From: Pseudomonas putida
GTDB taxonomy: Bacteria; Pseudomonadota; Gammaproteobacteria; Pseudomonadales; Pseudomonadaceae
NCBI RefSeq assembly: GCF_002025705.1
Contig: NZ_CP018846.1
Coordinates: 4,703,501-4,767,500, forward strand
DNA: 64,000 bases
Direction: 5' to 3'
Below, in pieces: positions 6,962 to 16,155 of the stretch (position 1 is the first letter of the stretch; each line of letters begins with the position of its first letter). Both the position numbers and the translations under genes were made by a program. The notes beneath the pieces are model-generated. The model saw nothing but the letters and a program-made list of their open reading frames with translations, was not told the DNA's origin and ran no database searches.

Positions 6962-9817
6962 ATGACCATCAACCTCGGCACCGCCAACGAATTCATTGCC
7001 CGTCACATCGGCCCTCGCGCCGCCGACGAGCAAGCCATGCTCGCCACCCTGGGCTTCGACTCGCTGGACGCCATGACCGCTGCGGTCATCCCTGACAGCA
7101 TCAAAGGCACCAGTGTGCTCGGCTCGGAAGATGGCCAGAGCGAGGCCGATGCCCTCGCTGCACTCAAGGCCATCGCCAGCAAGAACGCTCTGTTCAAGAG
7201 TTTCATCGGCCAGGGCTACTACAACACCCACACTCCGGCACCGATCCTGCGCAACCTGCTGGAGAACCCGGCCTGGTACACCGCCTACACGCCGTACCAG
7301 CCAGAAATTTCCCAGGGTCGCCTGGAAGCGCTGCTGAACTTCCAGACCCTGATCAGCGACCTCACCGGCCTGCCGATCGCCAACGCATCCTTGCTCGACG
7401 AAGCCACTGCCGCTGCCGAAGCCATGACCTTCTGCAAGCGCCTGTCGAAGAACAAGGCCAGCCACGCCTTCTTCGCCTCCGTGCACTGCCACCCGCAGAC
7501 CCTCGACGTGCTGCGCACCCGTGCCGAGCCCTTGGGCATCGAGATCGTGGTGGGCGATGAGCGTGAACTGGGCGATGTCAGCGCCTTCTTCGGCGCCCTG
7601 CTGCAGTACCCGGCCAGCAATGGCGAAGTGTTCGACTACCGCGAGGTCGTCGGGCGTTTCCACGCTGCCAACGCCCTGGTCGCCGTTGCCGCCGACCTGC
7701 TGGCCCTGACCCTGCTGACCCCGCCGGGCGAGTTCGACGCCGACGTGGCCATCGGCAGCGCCCAGCGCTTTGGCGTGCCGCTGGGCTTCGGTGGCCCGCA
7801 CGCGGCCTATTTCGCTACCCGCGATGCCTTCAAGCGCGACATGCCGGGCCGCCTGGTCGGCGTATCGATCGACCGCTTCGGCAAGACCGCCCTGCGCCTG
7901 GCCATGCAGACCCGCGAACAGCACATCCGCCGCGAGAAGGCCACCAGCAACATCTGCACCGCCCAGGTGCTGCTGGCCAACATCGCCAGCATGTTCGCCG
8001 TGTACCACGGCCCGGCCGGCCTCAAGCGCATTGCCGAACGCACCCACGCGCTGACCGCGATTCTGGCTGCCGGCCTGAAAACCCTGGGGCTCGAAGTGGT
8101 TGGCGAAACCGCCTTCGACACCCTGACCCTGGCCACCGGCAGCGCTACTGCAAGCCTGCATGACAAGGCCCGCACCCTGCGCATCAACCTGCGCCAGATC
8201 GACGCCGCTCACTTGGGCATGTCGCTCGACGAGACCAGCACCCAGGCTGACGTCGAAGCCCTCTGGCAACTGCTTGGCGCTGGCCAGGCCCAGCCTGACT
8301 TCGCTGCCCTGGCCGCCAGCACCGGCTCGCGCCTGCCAGCCGCCCTGCTGCGCCAGTCGGCCATCCTCGAACACCCGGTGTTCAACCGCTACCACAGCGA
8401 AACCGAGCTGATGCGCTACCTGCGCCGCCTGGCCGACAAGGACCTGGCGCTAGACCGCAGCATGATCCCGCTGGGCTCGTGCACCATGAAGCTCAACGCT
8501 GCCAGCGAAATGATCCCGGTGACCTGGGCCGAGTTCGGCAACCTGCACCCGTTCGCTCCGGCCGAACAGAGCCAGGGCTACCTGCAGATGACCACCGAGC
8601 TGGAAGCCATGCTCTGCGCCGCCACCGGCTACGACGCCGTGTCGCTGCAACCCAACGCCGGCTCCCAGGGCGAATACGCAGGCCTCTTGGCCATCCGTGC
8701 CTACCACCGCAGCCGTGGCGAAGGCCACCGCGACATCTGCCTGATCCCGTCTTCGGCCCACGGCACCAACCCGGCAACCGCGCACATGGCCGGCATGCGC
8801 GTGGTGGTCACTGCCTGCGACGCCCGCGGCAACGTCGATGTCGAGGACCTGCGCGCCAAAGCCATCGAACACCGCGAGCGCCTGGCCGCGATCATGATCA
8901 CCTACCCATCGACCCACGGCGTGTTCGAGGAAGCGATCGGCGAGATCTGCGCGATCATCCATGACAACGGTGGCCAGGTGTACATCGACGGCGCCAACAT
9001 GAATGCCATGGTCGGCCTCTGCGCCCCGGGCAAGTTCGGTGGCGACGTGTCGCACCTTAACCTGCACAAGACCTTCTGCATCCCCCATGGCGGTGGTGGC
9101 CCGGGCGTCGGCCCAATCGGCGTCAAGTCGCACCTGGCGCCGTTCCTGCCGGGCCATGCTGCGCTTGAAAACACCGAGGGCGCGGTGTGCGCCGCACCGT
9201 TCGGCAGCGCCAGCATTCTGCCGATCACCTGGATGTACATTCGCATGATGGGTGGCGCCGGCCTCAAGCGTGCTTCGCAGATGGCAATCCTCAACGCCAA
9301 CTACATCGCCCGCCGCCTGGAAGAGCACTATCCTGTCCTGTACACCGGTGGCAATGGCCTGGTCGCCCACGAATGCATCCTCGACCTGCGCCCGCTCAAG
9401 GACACCAGCGGCATCAGCGTCGATGACGTGGCCAAGCGCCTGATCGACTTCGGCTTCCATGCCCCGACCATGTCGTTCCCGGTGGCCGGCACGCTGATGA
9501 TCGAACCGACCGAGAGCGAGTCCAAGGAAGAACTGGACCGCTTCTGCGACGCGATGATCCAGATCCGCGAAGAAATTCGCGCAGTGGAAAACGGCAGCCT
9601 GGACAAGGACGACAACCCGCTGAAGAACGCCCCGCACACTGCGGCCGAGCTGGTTGGCGAATGGGCCCATGGCTACAGCCGCGAGCAGGCGGTGTACCCG
9701 CTGCCGAGCCTGGTGGAAAGCAAGTACTGGCCGCCGGTCGGCCGGGTCGACAACGTGTTCGGCGACCGCAACCTGGTCTGCGCCTGCCCGTCGATCGAGA
9801 GCTATCAGGACGCCTGA
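6962..9817 (+). CDS. gcvP: Glycine dehydrogenase (decarboxylating), P protein
   Basis: 951 aa, a single-chain P protein of normal length. It decarboxylates glycine with PLP and passes the aminomethyl group to lipoyl-GcvH. The N- and C-terminal halves are the two related aminotransferase-like domains. The PLP lysine is K703 in HLNLHKTFCIPHGGGGPG, followed by the glycine-rich loop typical of the family. It starts 11 bp after gcvH, with GAGGAATTC as a ribosome-binding region. A REP pair separates it from sdaA. Confidence 0.98.
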   Translation: MTINLGTANEFIARHIGPRAADEQAMLATLGFDSLDAMTAAVIPDSIKGTSVLGSEDGQSEADALAALKAIASKNALFKSFIGQGYYNTHTPAPILRNLLENPAWYTAYTPYQPEISQGRLEALLNFQTLISDLTGLPIANASLLDEATAAAEAMTFCKRLSKNKASHAFFASVHCHPQTLDVLRTRAEPLGIEIVVGDERELGDVSAFFGALLQYPASNGEVFDYREVVGRFHAANALVAVAADLLALTLLTPPGEFDADVAIGSAQRFGVPLGFGGPHAAYFATRDAFKRDMPGRLVGVSIDRFGKTALRLAMQTREQHIRREKATSNICTAQVLLANIASMFAVYHGPAGLKRIAERTHALTAILAAGLKTLGLEVVGETAFDTLTLATGSATASLHDKARTLRINLRQIDAAHLGMSLDETSTQADVEALWQLLGAGQAQPDFAALAASTGSRLPAALLRQSAILEHPVFNRYHSETELMRYLRRLADKDLALDRSMIPLGSCTMKLNAASEMIPVTWAEFGNLHPFAPAEQSQGYLQMTTELEAMLCAATGYDAVSLQPNAGSQGEYAGLLAIRAYHRSRGEGHRDICLIPSSAHGTNPATAHMAGMRVVVTACDARGNVDVEDLRAKAIEHRERLAAIMITYPSTHGVFEEAIGEICAIIHDNGGQVYIDGANMNAMVGLCAPGKFGGDVSHLNLHKTFCIPHGGGGPGVGPIGVKSHLAPFLPGHAALENTEGAVCAAPFGSASILPITWMYIRMMGGAGLKRASQMAILNANYIARRLEEHYPVLYTGGNGLVAHECILDLRPLKDTSGISVDDVAKRLIDFGFHAPTMSFPVAGTLMIEPTESESKEELDRFCDAMIQIREEIRAVENGSLDKDDNPLKNAPHTAAELVGEWAHGYSREQAVYPLPSLVESKYWPPVGRVDNVFGDRNLVCACPSIESYQDA

Positions 9818-9832
9818 GGCGGCCTGTAGAAA

Positions 9833-9958
9833 GCTGGGGGCTGCTGCGCAGCCCTTTCCGACCGGTCCGGCGCCCCGGCAAGGCCGCTCCTACAAGGACG
9901 GCATTGATTCCTGTAGGAGCGGCCTTGTGTCGCGAAAGGGCCGCAAAGCGGCCCCAGA
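9833..9958. repeat. REP palindrome pair inside the gcv operon
   Basis: Inverted units around CCGCTCCTACA and TGTAGGAGCGGCC, with outer stems GGGGGCTGCTGCGCAGCCC and GGGCCGCAAAGCGGCCCC. It lies between gcvP and sdaA. In P. aeruginosa, as I recall, glyA2 occupies this spot in the homologous operon. Positions 9851-9894 are the exact inverted copy of 3357-3400. Confidence 0.9.
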
Positions 9959-9976
9959 TGTTCAGGAGGTACCACC

Positions 9977-11353
<1,377 letters not shown>

Positions 11354-11379
11354 CCCGATAACAAACCAAGGAGTCATCG

Positions 11380-12501
11380 ATGTCCGAAACACTGCAAAAG
11401 ACCCCGCTGCACGCCCTGCACCTTGAACTGGGCGCGCGCATGGTGCCGTTCGCCGGCTTCGACATGCCGGTGCAATACCCGCTGGGCGTGCTCAAGGAGC
11501 ACCTGCATACCCGCGAACAGGCTGGCCTGTTCGACGTCTCGCACATGGGCCAGATCGTCCTGCGTGGCGCCGATGCAGCCAAGGCCCTGGAGTCCCTGGT
11601 GCCGGTGGACATCATCGACCTGCCAATCGGCATGCAGCGTTACGCCATGTTCACCAACGATAAAGGCGGCATCCTCGACGACCTGATGGTCGCCAACCTC
11701 GGTGACGACACCCTGTTCCTGGTGGTCAACGCGGCCTGCAAGGACCAGGACCTGGCCCACCTGCAGGCACACATCGGCAGCCGTTGTGAAGTGCAGCCAT
11801 TGTTCGAGGCACGTGCCCTGCTCGCCCTGCAAGGCCCGGCTGCCGTCAAGGTGCTGGAGCGCCTGGCACCAGAAGTGGCAAGCATGACTTTCATGCAGTT
11901 CCGCCCGGTCAAACTGCTGGGTGAAGACTGCTTCGTCAGCCGCTCGGGCTATACCGGCGAAGACGGCTATGAGATCTCGGTGCCGACTGGCGCTGCCGAA
12001 GCCCTGGCCCGTCGCCTGCTGGCCGAGCCTGAGGTGCAGCCTATCGGCCTGGGTGCACGCGACTCGTTACGCCTGGAGGCCGGCCTGTGCCTGTATGGCC
12101 ACGACATGGACACCAACACCACGCCGATAGAAGCCAGCCTGCTCTGGGCAGTGTCCAAGGTCCGTCGCGCCGACGGTAGCCGCGCTGGTGGCTTCCCGGG
12201 CGCCGAGGCGGTATTCGCTCAGCAGCAACAAGGTGTAGCGCGCAAACGTGTGGGCTTGTTGCCGCAAGAACGTACCCCCGTGCGCGAAGGTGCGGATATT
12301 GTTGATGCGTTCGATAAAACTGTTGGCAAAGTGTGCAGTGGCGGTTTCGGCCCGACACTCGGCGCCCCTGTTGCAATGGGCTATGTCGATATCGAACACA
12401 GTGCACTCGACACAGCACTGTTTGCCCTGGTGCGCGGCAAGAAGGTTGCCTTGAAAGTCAGCAAAATGCCTTTCGTTGCACAGCGTTACTATCGTGGTTG
12501 A
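11380..12501 (+). CDS. gcvT: Aminomethyltransferase, glycine cleavage T protein
   Basis: 373 aa, full length. It moves the methylene unit from aminomethyl-GcvH to tetrahydrofolate and releases ammonia. Family features include the N-terminal LHALHLELGARMVPFAGFDMPVQY block, the FDVSHMGQ folate-site motif and the GYTGEDGYEI segment with its conserved acidic residues. It follows sdaA by 26 bp with AAGGAG before the ATG and is the last gene of the operon; a hairpin lies downstream. Confidence 0.97.
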   Translation: MSETLQKTPLHALHLELGARMVPFAGFDMPVQYPLGVLKEHLHTREQAGLFDVSHMGQIVLRGADAAKALESLVPVDIIDLPIGMQRYAMFTNDKGGILDDLMVANLGDDTLFLVVNAACKDQDLAHLQAHIGSRCEVQPLFEARALLALQGPAAVKVLERLAPEVASMTFMQFRPVKLLGEDCFVSRSGYTGEDGYEISVPTGAAEALARRLLAEPEVQPIGLGARDSLRLEAGLCLYGHDMDTNTTPIEASLLWAVSKVRRADGSRAGGFPGAEAVFAQQQQGVARKRVGLLPQERTPVREGADIVDAFDKTVGKVCSGGFGPTLGAPVAMGYVDIEHSALDTALFALVRGKKVALKVSKMPFVAQRYYRG

Positions 12502-12858
12502 AGGTACGGTCTGAGGTTTGCGGGCAGGTTGCAGATATTCGATTTCGAACCTGCCCAATAACTTTTGAACATGGCGCCAGGCCAGGCACCATGCCGTTTC
12601 CGACAAATCTGTCGGTTCTCGGCAAAACGCCAATTTTCCATACGACCAAGGGCTTGTTTTTTTCTTGAGAGTTGGCGTAGAGTCACTGCACTGTGTTTGC
12701 ATGGGTCGCAACAGTTCGTGACCTGGGCCAGTAGCCGAGATTTGCTACAACCCGTTCGACGTCTCTTACTTTCCTGCAACCCAGCCCAGTACTCTTTCAC
12801 ACTTATATAACGTGAAAGAAACTGTCATCAAAATTCAAGCTTCATAGGAAATAAGACA
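12502..12858 (+). other. Intergenic region gcvT to cold-shock gene, long leader
   Basis: 357 bp with no convincing gene. It holds the gcvT terminator candidate, a CCGACA-AATC-TGTCGG hairpin (12600-12615), a T7 run near 12657-12663, and an inverted repeat CTTTCAC/GTGAAAG (12794-12818) with an AT-rich centre 40 bp before the cold-shock ATG. A long structured 5' leader is usual for cspA-type genes. No promoter could be placed with confidence. Confidence 0.5.
12522..12566 (+). terminator. Terminator-like hairpin after gcvT
   Basis: GGGCAGGTT (12522-12530) pairs exactly with AACCTGCCC (12548-12556), followed by AATAACTTTT. The T-tract is interrupted, so strength is uncertain. Confidence 0.5.
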
Positions 12859-13068
12859 ATGGCTGAGCGTCAGAACGGTACCGTCAAGTGGTTCAATGAC
12901 GAAAAAGGTTACGGCTTCATCACCCCAGAAAGCGGTCCGGATCTGTTCGTACACTTCCGTGCCATCGAAGGTAACGGCTTCAAGAGCCTGAAAGAAGGCC
13001 AGAAGGTCACCTTCGAAGCAGTCCAAGGCCAAAAAGGCATGCAGGCTGACAAAGTCCAGCCTGTCTAA
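12859..13068 (+). CDS. Cold-shock-domain protein (CspA family)
   Basis: 69 aa, a single cold-shock domain that binds single-stranded RNA/DNA and keeps mRNA unfolded. RNP1 is KGYGFI (16-21) and RNP2 is LFVHF (29-33); FVHFRAI is the form common in Pseudomonas paralogues. The start is backed by AGGAAATAAG. The gene is monocistronic, with a long upstream leader and a strong terminator just after it. Whether it is cold-induced or constitutive (capB- or cspA-like) cannot be decided from the coding sequence. Confidence 0.95.
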   Translation: MAERQNGTVKWFNDEKGYGFITPESGPDLFVHFRAIEGNGFKSLKEGQKVTFEAVQGQKGMQADKVQPV

Positions 13069-13086
13069 GCACAAGCCCGACTCCCC

Positions 13087-13118
13087 AAAGCCCCTGCCAT
13101 GTGCAGGGGCTTTTTTTT
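13087..13118 (+). terminator. Intrinsic terminator of the cold-shock gene
   Basis: AAAGCCCCTGC pairs with GCAGGGGCTTT around a 4-nt loop, followed by a run of eight T. A textbook strong terminator. Confidence 0.93.
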
Positions 13119-13158
13119 GCACGTAGAATAGCGGCTTCGCCATTCGGAGCTGTTCTGC

Positions 13159-13647
13159 ATGTCCAAGCCTCTGCTCTCCCCCCAGGGTGATTTTCCACCG
13201 GTCGGCCTGGGCCGACGCCTGGCGGCGATGTTCTACGACTTCCTGCTGTGTACGGCACTGCTGATCGTCACCGCCGGTGCCTACAAGATGATCCAGATGG
13301 CGATCATCGGCGAAGCCCGCATGCGGGAACTGACCGAGGCCGGCGCGCTGGATGGCGACCCGCTGCTCTCGACCATACTGCTGTTCGCCCTGTTCGGCTT
13401 CTTTGCCAAATTCTGGACCCATGGCGGCCAGACCCTTGGCATGCAAGTGTGGGGCGTGCGCGTACAGAACGCTGATGGCAGCGCAATCAGCCTGTGGCAG
13501 GCACTGTTGCGTTTCGTGGTGTCGATTGCCTCCTGGCTGTGCCTGGGGCTTGGGTTCTTCTGGTCGCTTATCGACAAACGCCAACGCGGCTGGCATGACA
13601 TCTATTCGGAAACCCAGCTGGTGCGGGTGCCCAAGCAGAAAAAGTAG
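13159..13647 (+). CDS. RDD-family membrane protein
   Basis: 162 aa with three hydrophobic segments (roughly 18-42, 71-95, 112-137) and the RDD signature: GLGRRLAAMFYDFLL near the N-terminus with the Arg and Asp of the first helix, and the DKRQRGWHDIYSETQLVRV tail. It is an inner-membrane protein of a family with a suspected transport role; the substrate is unknown. It stands alone between the cold-shock gene and the convergent lptG, with a shared terminator after it. Confidence 0.85.
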   Translation: MSKPLLSPQGDFPPVGLGRRLAAMFYDFLLCTALLIVTAGAYKMIQMAIIGEARMRELTEAGALDGDPLLSTILLFALFGFFAKFWTHGGQTLGMQVWGVRVQNADGSAISLWQALLRFVVSIASWLCLGLGFFWSLIDKRQRGWHDIYSETQLVRVPKQKK

Positions 13648-13651
13648 GCAC

Positions 13652-13682
13652 AAAAAAGCCGACCCTGGGGTCGGCTTTTTCA
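13652..13682. terminator. Bidirectional terminator between RDD gene and lptG
   Basis: AAAAAAGCCGACCC pairs with GGGTCGGCTTTTT around a short loop. T-runs lie on both strands, serving both convergent genes. Confidence 0.92.
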
Positions 13683-13696
13683 TTTGCGTCAGCTCA

Positions 13697-14758
13697 TCAA
13701 CCAGCCCGGCGCAACAACCACAGGCCGGCCACGGCACAGATTGCCGCCGGAATCACCACCGCCAGCAGCGGCGGGAAACCGAACACCTGGCTCGAAGGGC
13801 CCAGCAGGTCCTGGCCGATGCGGAACGCAAAGCCCACCAGCACACCGGTGAATACACGCTGGCCGAGGGTTACCGAACGCAGCGGGCCGAAGATGAACGA
13901 GATCGCCATCAGCACCAGGGCCGCGGTCACCATCGGCTGCAGCACCTTGGTCCAGAACGCCAGCCAGTAGCGCGCGTTGTTCAGGCCCTGGTCGGACAGG
14001 TAGTGGATGTAGTCCCACAGCCCGGTGATCGACAGCGACTCGGGGGCCATGATCACGGTATTGAGCAGTTGCGGTGTCAGCGAAACGTCCCAGAGCTCGC
14101 TCGGCGCCGTCACCACTTCGGTATGGTCACCGCGGAAGTGAGTGGTGCTGATATCGCTGAGTGTCCAGTGGTCATCGGTGTACTGGGCGCGACGGGCAAA
14201 GCTCGAAGTCTGGATCTTGCGCTCGTTGTCGAAGCGGTAGCGAGTCACGCCCAGCAGCAAGCCATTGGGCTGCACGGAGTTGATGTGCACGAACTCCTCG
14301 CCCTGGCGGTGCCACATGCCATGTCTGGAGCTTTGCGCTTCACCACCACCCTGAGCCAGCGAGCGGTCAGCCTGGGCCTTGTTCTCGGTCACCGGTGCGA
14401 CGTATTCACCAATCAGCAGGCCGACCACCATCAGCACCAGCATCGGTTTCATCACCGCCCAGACGATGCGGCCGATGGAGACACCGGCTGCACGCATGAT
14501 GGTCAGCTCACTGTTGCTGGCCAGGCTGCCGAGGCCGATCAGGCAGCCGATCAGCGCCGCCATCGGCAGCATTTCGTACAGGCGCCGAGGCGCAGTCAGC
14601 AGGACGAAATTACCCGCATCCAGCAAGGTGTAGGTGTCGCTCAGTTCGCCCATCTCGTCGATGAAGGCGAACAGCGAGGCCAGGCCGAGGATGATCCCCA
14701 GCACGGCGAGAATGGCCAGCAGCACGCTCTGGCCGATATAACGGTCGAGCTTAGCCAT
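13697..14758 (-). CDS. lptG: LPS export ABC transporter permease LptG
   Basis: 353 aa from the ATG at 14758 (MAKLDRYIGQSVLLAIL). One of the two inner-membrane permeases of the LptB2FG transporter that extracts lipopolysaccharide and feeds it to LptC-LptA. It has membrane helices at the N-terminal ~15-120 and C-terminal ~270-350, with a periplasmic beta-jellyroll domain between, as in the family. It overlaps the end of lptF by 8 bp, so the two are probably translationally coupled. lptC, lptA and lptB lie 24 kb away in this window. Confidence 0.95.
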   Translation of the reverse strand: MAKLDRYIGQSVLLAILAVLGIILGLASLFAFIDEMGELSDTYTLLDAGNFVLLTAPRRLYEMLPMAALIGCLIGLGSLASNSELTIMRAAGVSIGRIVWAVMKPMLVLMVVGLLIGEYVAPVTENKAQADRSLAQGGGEAQSSRHGMWHRQGEEFVHINSVQPNGLLLGVTRYRFDNERKIQTSSFARRAQYTDDHWTLSDISTTHFRGDHTEVVTAPSELWDVSLTPQLLNTVIMAPESLSITGLWDYIHYLSDQGLNNARYWLAFWTKVLQPMVTAALVLMAISFIFGPLRSVTLGQRVFTGVLVGFAFRIGQDLLGPSSQVFGFPPLLAVVIPAAICAVAGLWLLRRAG

Positions 14759-15866
14759 GGGCCACCTCCGCACGACGGGCAGCCATTTTCAGGCGCAGCG
14801 GTTCCCAGTACATCAGGGCCAGACCGATCAGCAGGAACAGGCCGTGCACCCACCAGATGCCCAGGCCAATCGGCAACTTGCCCTTCTCCAGGGCGCCGCG
14901 TACGGAAATCAGCATTGTCAGGTAAGCCATGTACAGAAGAATCGCCGGCAGTAGCTTGAGGAAGCGGCCCTGGCGTGGATTGACCCTGGCCAGCGGCACC
15001 GCCATCAAGGTCACGATGAACACCAGGATCGGCAGCGACAGGCGCCATTGCAATTCGGCACGCTCGCGCAGGTCGGTCTTGCCGAACAGCTCAAGGGTCG
15101 GAATCGCTTCGCGATCGGTCACTTCCTCGGCGACTTCCGGCTTTGGCAGCAATACGCCATAGGTGTCGTACTTGATGGCACGGTAGTCGGCCTGGCCCGG
15201 GTTACCGTCGTAGCGGTAGCCGTTCTCCAGCACCAGATAGCGATTGCCATCGGCCTGTATTTCCTGATGGCCTTTCTCGGCGACCAGTACCGAAGGTGCA
15301 CGGTCCTTGGTCTTGTCCTGATTGAAGCGCTTCTCGGAAATGAACACCCCGGCCAGCTTGACGCGGTCGTCGGACAGCTGCTCGGTGTAGGTGACCCGTG
15401 TACCGTCGCGCAAAGTCTGGAAGCGGCCCGGCACCAAGGTGTCGAACTCCGTCATGGCATCCTGTTGGGCAATGATCTTCTGCACCTGAGCGACGCCCAA
15501 GGGTGACAGGCTCAGGCTCAGCCAGGCGACCAGCAATGCGACCAGCGCAGCCGGTGCCATGGTCAGGCCCAGCAGACGCTGCTGGCTCATGCCGGTCGCC
15601 GAAAGGACGGTCATTTCGCTTTCCAGGTACAGCCGGCCATATGCCAGGAGAATCCCGAGGAACAGGCCTAGCGGCAGAATCAGCTGCAGGAAACCTGGCA
15701 TGCGGAAACCCATGATCAGGAACAGCACGCCCGGATCGAGGATGCCCTGGGCCGCCTGGGCCAGGTACTTGATGAAACGCCCGCTCATGATGATTACCAA
15801 CAGCACGGCGCTGACGGCGCTCAAGGTCACAAGGACCTCGCGGGACAGATAACGAAAGACGATCAA
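14751..15866 (-). CDS. lptF: LPS export ABC transporter permease LptF
   Basis: 371 aa starting at a TTG (15866), read as MIVFRYLSREVLVTLSAV. AGGAG lies 7 bp upstream of this TTG and the protein then begins exactly like other LptF proteins. The in-frame GTG six bases further upstream overlaps the ribosome-binding site. It has six predicted membrane helices around a periplasmic domain with the GRFQTLRDGTRVTYTEQL region. It partners LptG in pulling LPS out of the inner membrane. A good sigma-70 promoter lies about 105 bp upstream. Confidence 0.94.
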   Translation of the reverse strand: MIVFRYLSREVLVTLSAVSAVLLVIIMSGRFIKYLAQAAQGILDPGVLFLIMGFRMPGFLQLILPLGLFLGILLAYGRLYLESEMTVLSATGMSQQRLLGLTMAPAALVALLVAWLSLSLSPLGVAQVQKIIAQQDAMTEFDTLVPGRFQTLRDGTRVTYTEQLSDDRVKLAGVFISEKRFNQDKTKDRAPSVLVAEKGHQEIQADGNRYLVLENGYRYDGNPGQADYRAIKYDTYGVLLPKPEVAEEVTDREAIPTLELFGKTDLRERAELQWRLSLPILVFIVTLMAVPLARVNPRQGRFLKLLPAILLYMAYLTMLISVRGALEKGKLPIGLGIWWVHGLFLLIGLALMYWEPLRLKMAARRAEVAHG

Positions 15867-15971
15867 ACCAGACACTCCTGGGTTGTCAGGGGCGGACTGC
15901 CAAACATTGGCCTGTGACAGCCAGGACCAAAGCTGGTTCGCCAAAGGCGAACCTCCATATAAAGTGCGCGC

Positions 15972-16000
15972 ATTATCCTGTGATTGGCGGCGCCTGTCAC
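15972..16000 (-). promoter_or_regulatory. Sigma-70 promoter for lptFG
   Basis: On the minus strand, GTGACA (-35, five of six consensus bases) is followed by exactly 17 bp and GATAAT (-10, five of six). The -10 is about 105 bp from the lptF start, in the region divergent to pepA. Confidence 0.7.
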
Positions 16001-16155
16001 TTGGCTGCGCATGAAGGCCCACATCGGGCTTGTCAGCACGCTTGCCAGAGGCTCAAACTGGCAGCTTTTCCACTGGTGCGCGACAACGCGGCCAGGCCCG
16101 TCCAGAGCGCGAAAACGCATAGCGCCAACTGCATAGATCATTCGGGGACCCTGAC

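Noticed and set aside
6914..8395. 493-codon open frame on the minus strand
   Set aside because: Antisense to gcvP; glycine/alanine/glutamine-rich artefact.
12565..12810. 81-codon open frame between gcvT and the cold-shock gene
   Set aside because: No ribosome-binding site, Cys/Arg-rich with no family resemblance, codon use unlike genes; the region is better read as terminator and leader.
13352..14959. 535-codon open frame on the plus strand
   Set aside because: Starts inside the RDD gene in another frame, crosses its terminator and runs antisense through lptG into lptF. Not a gene.
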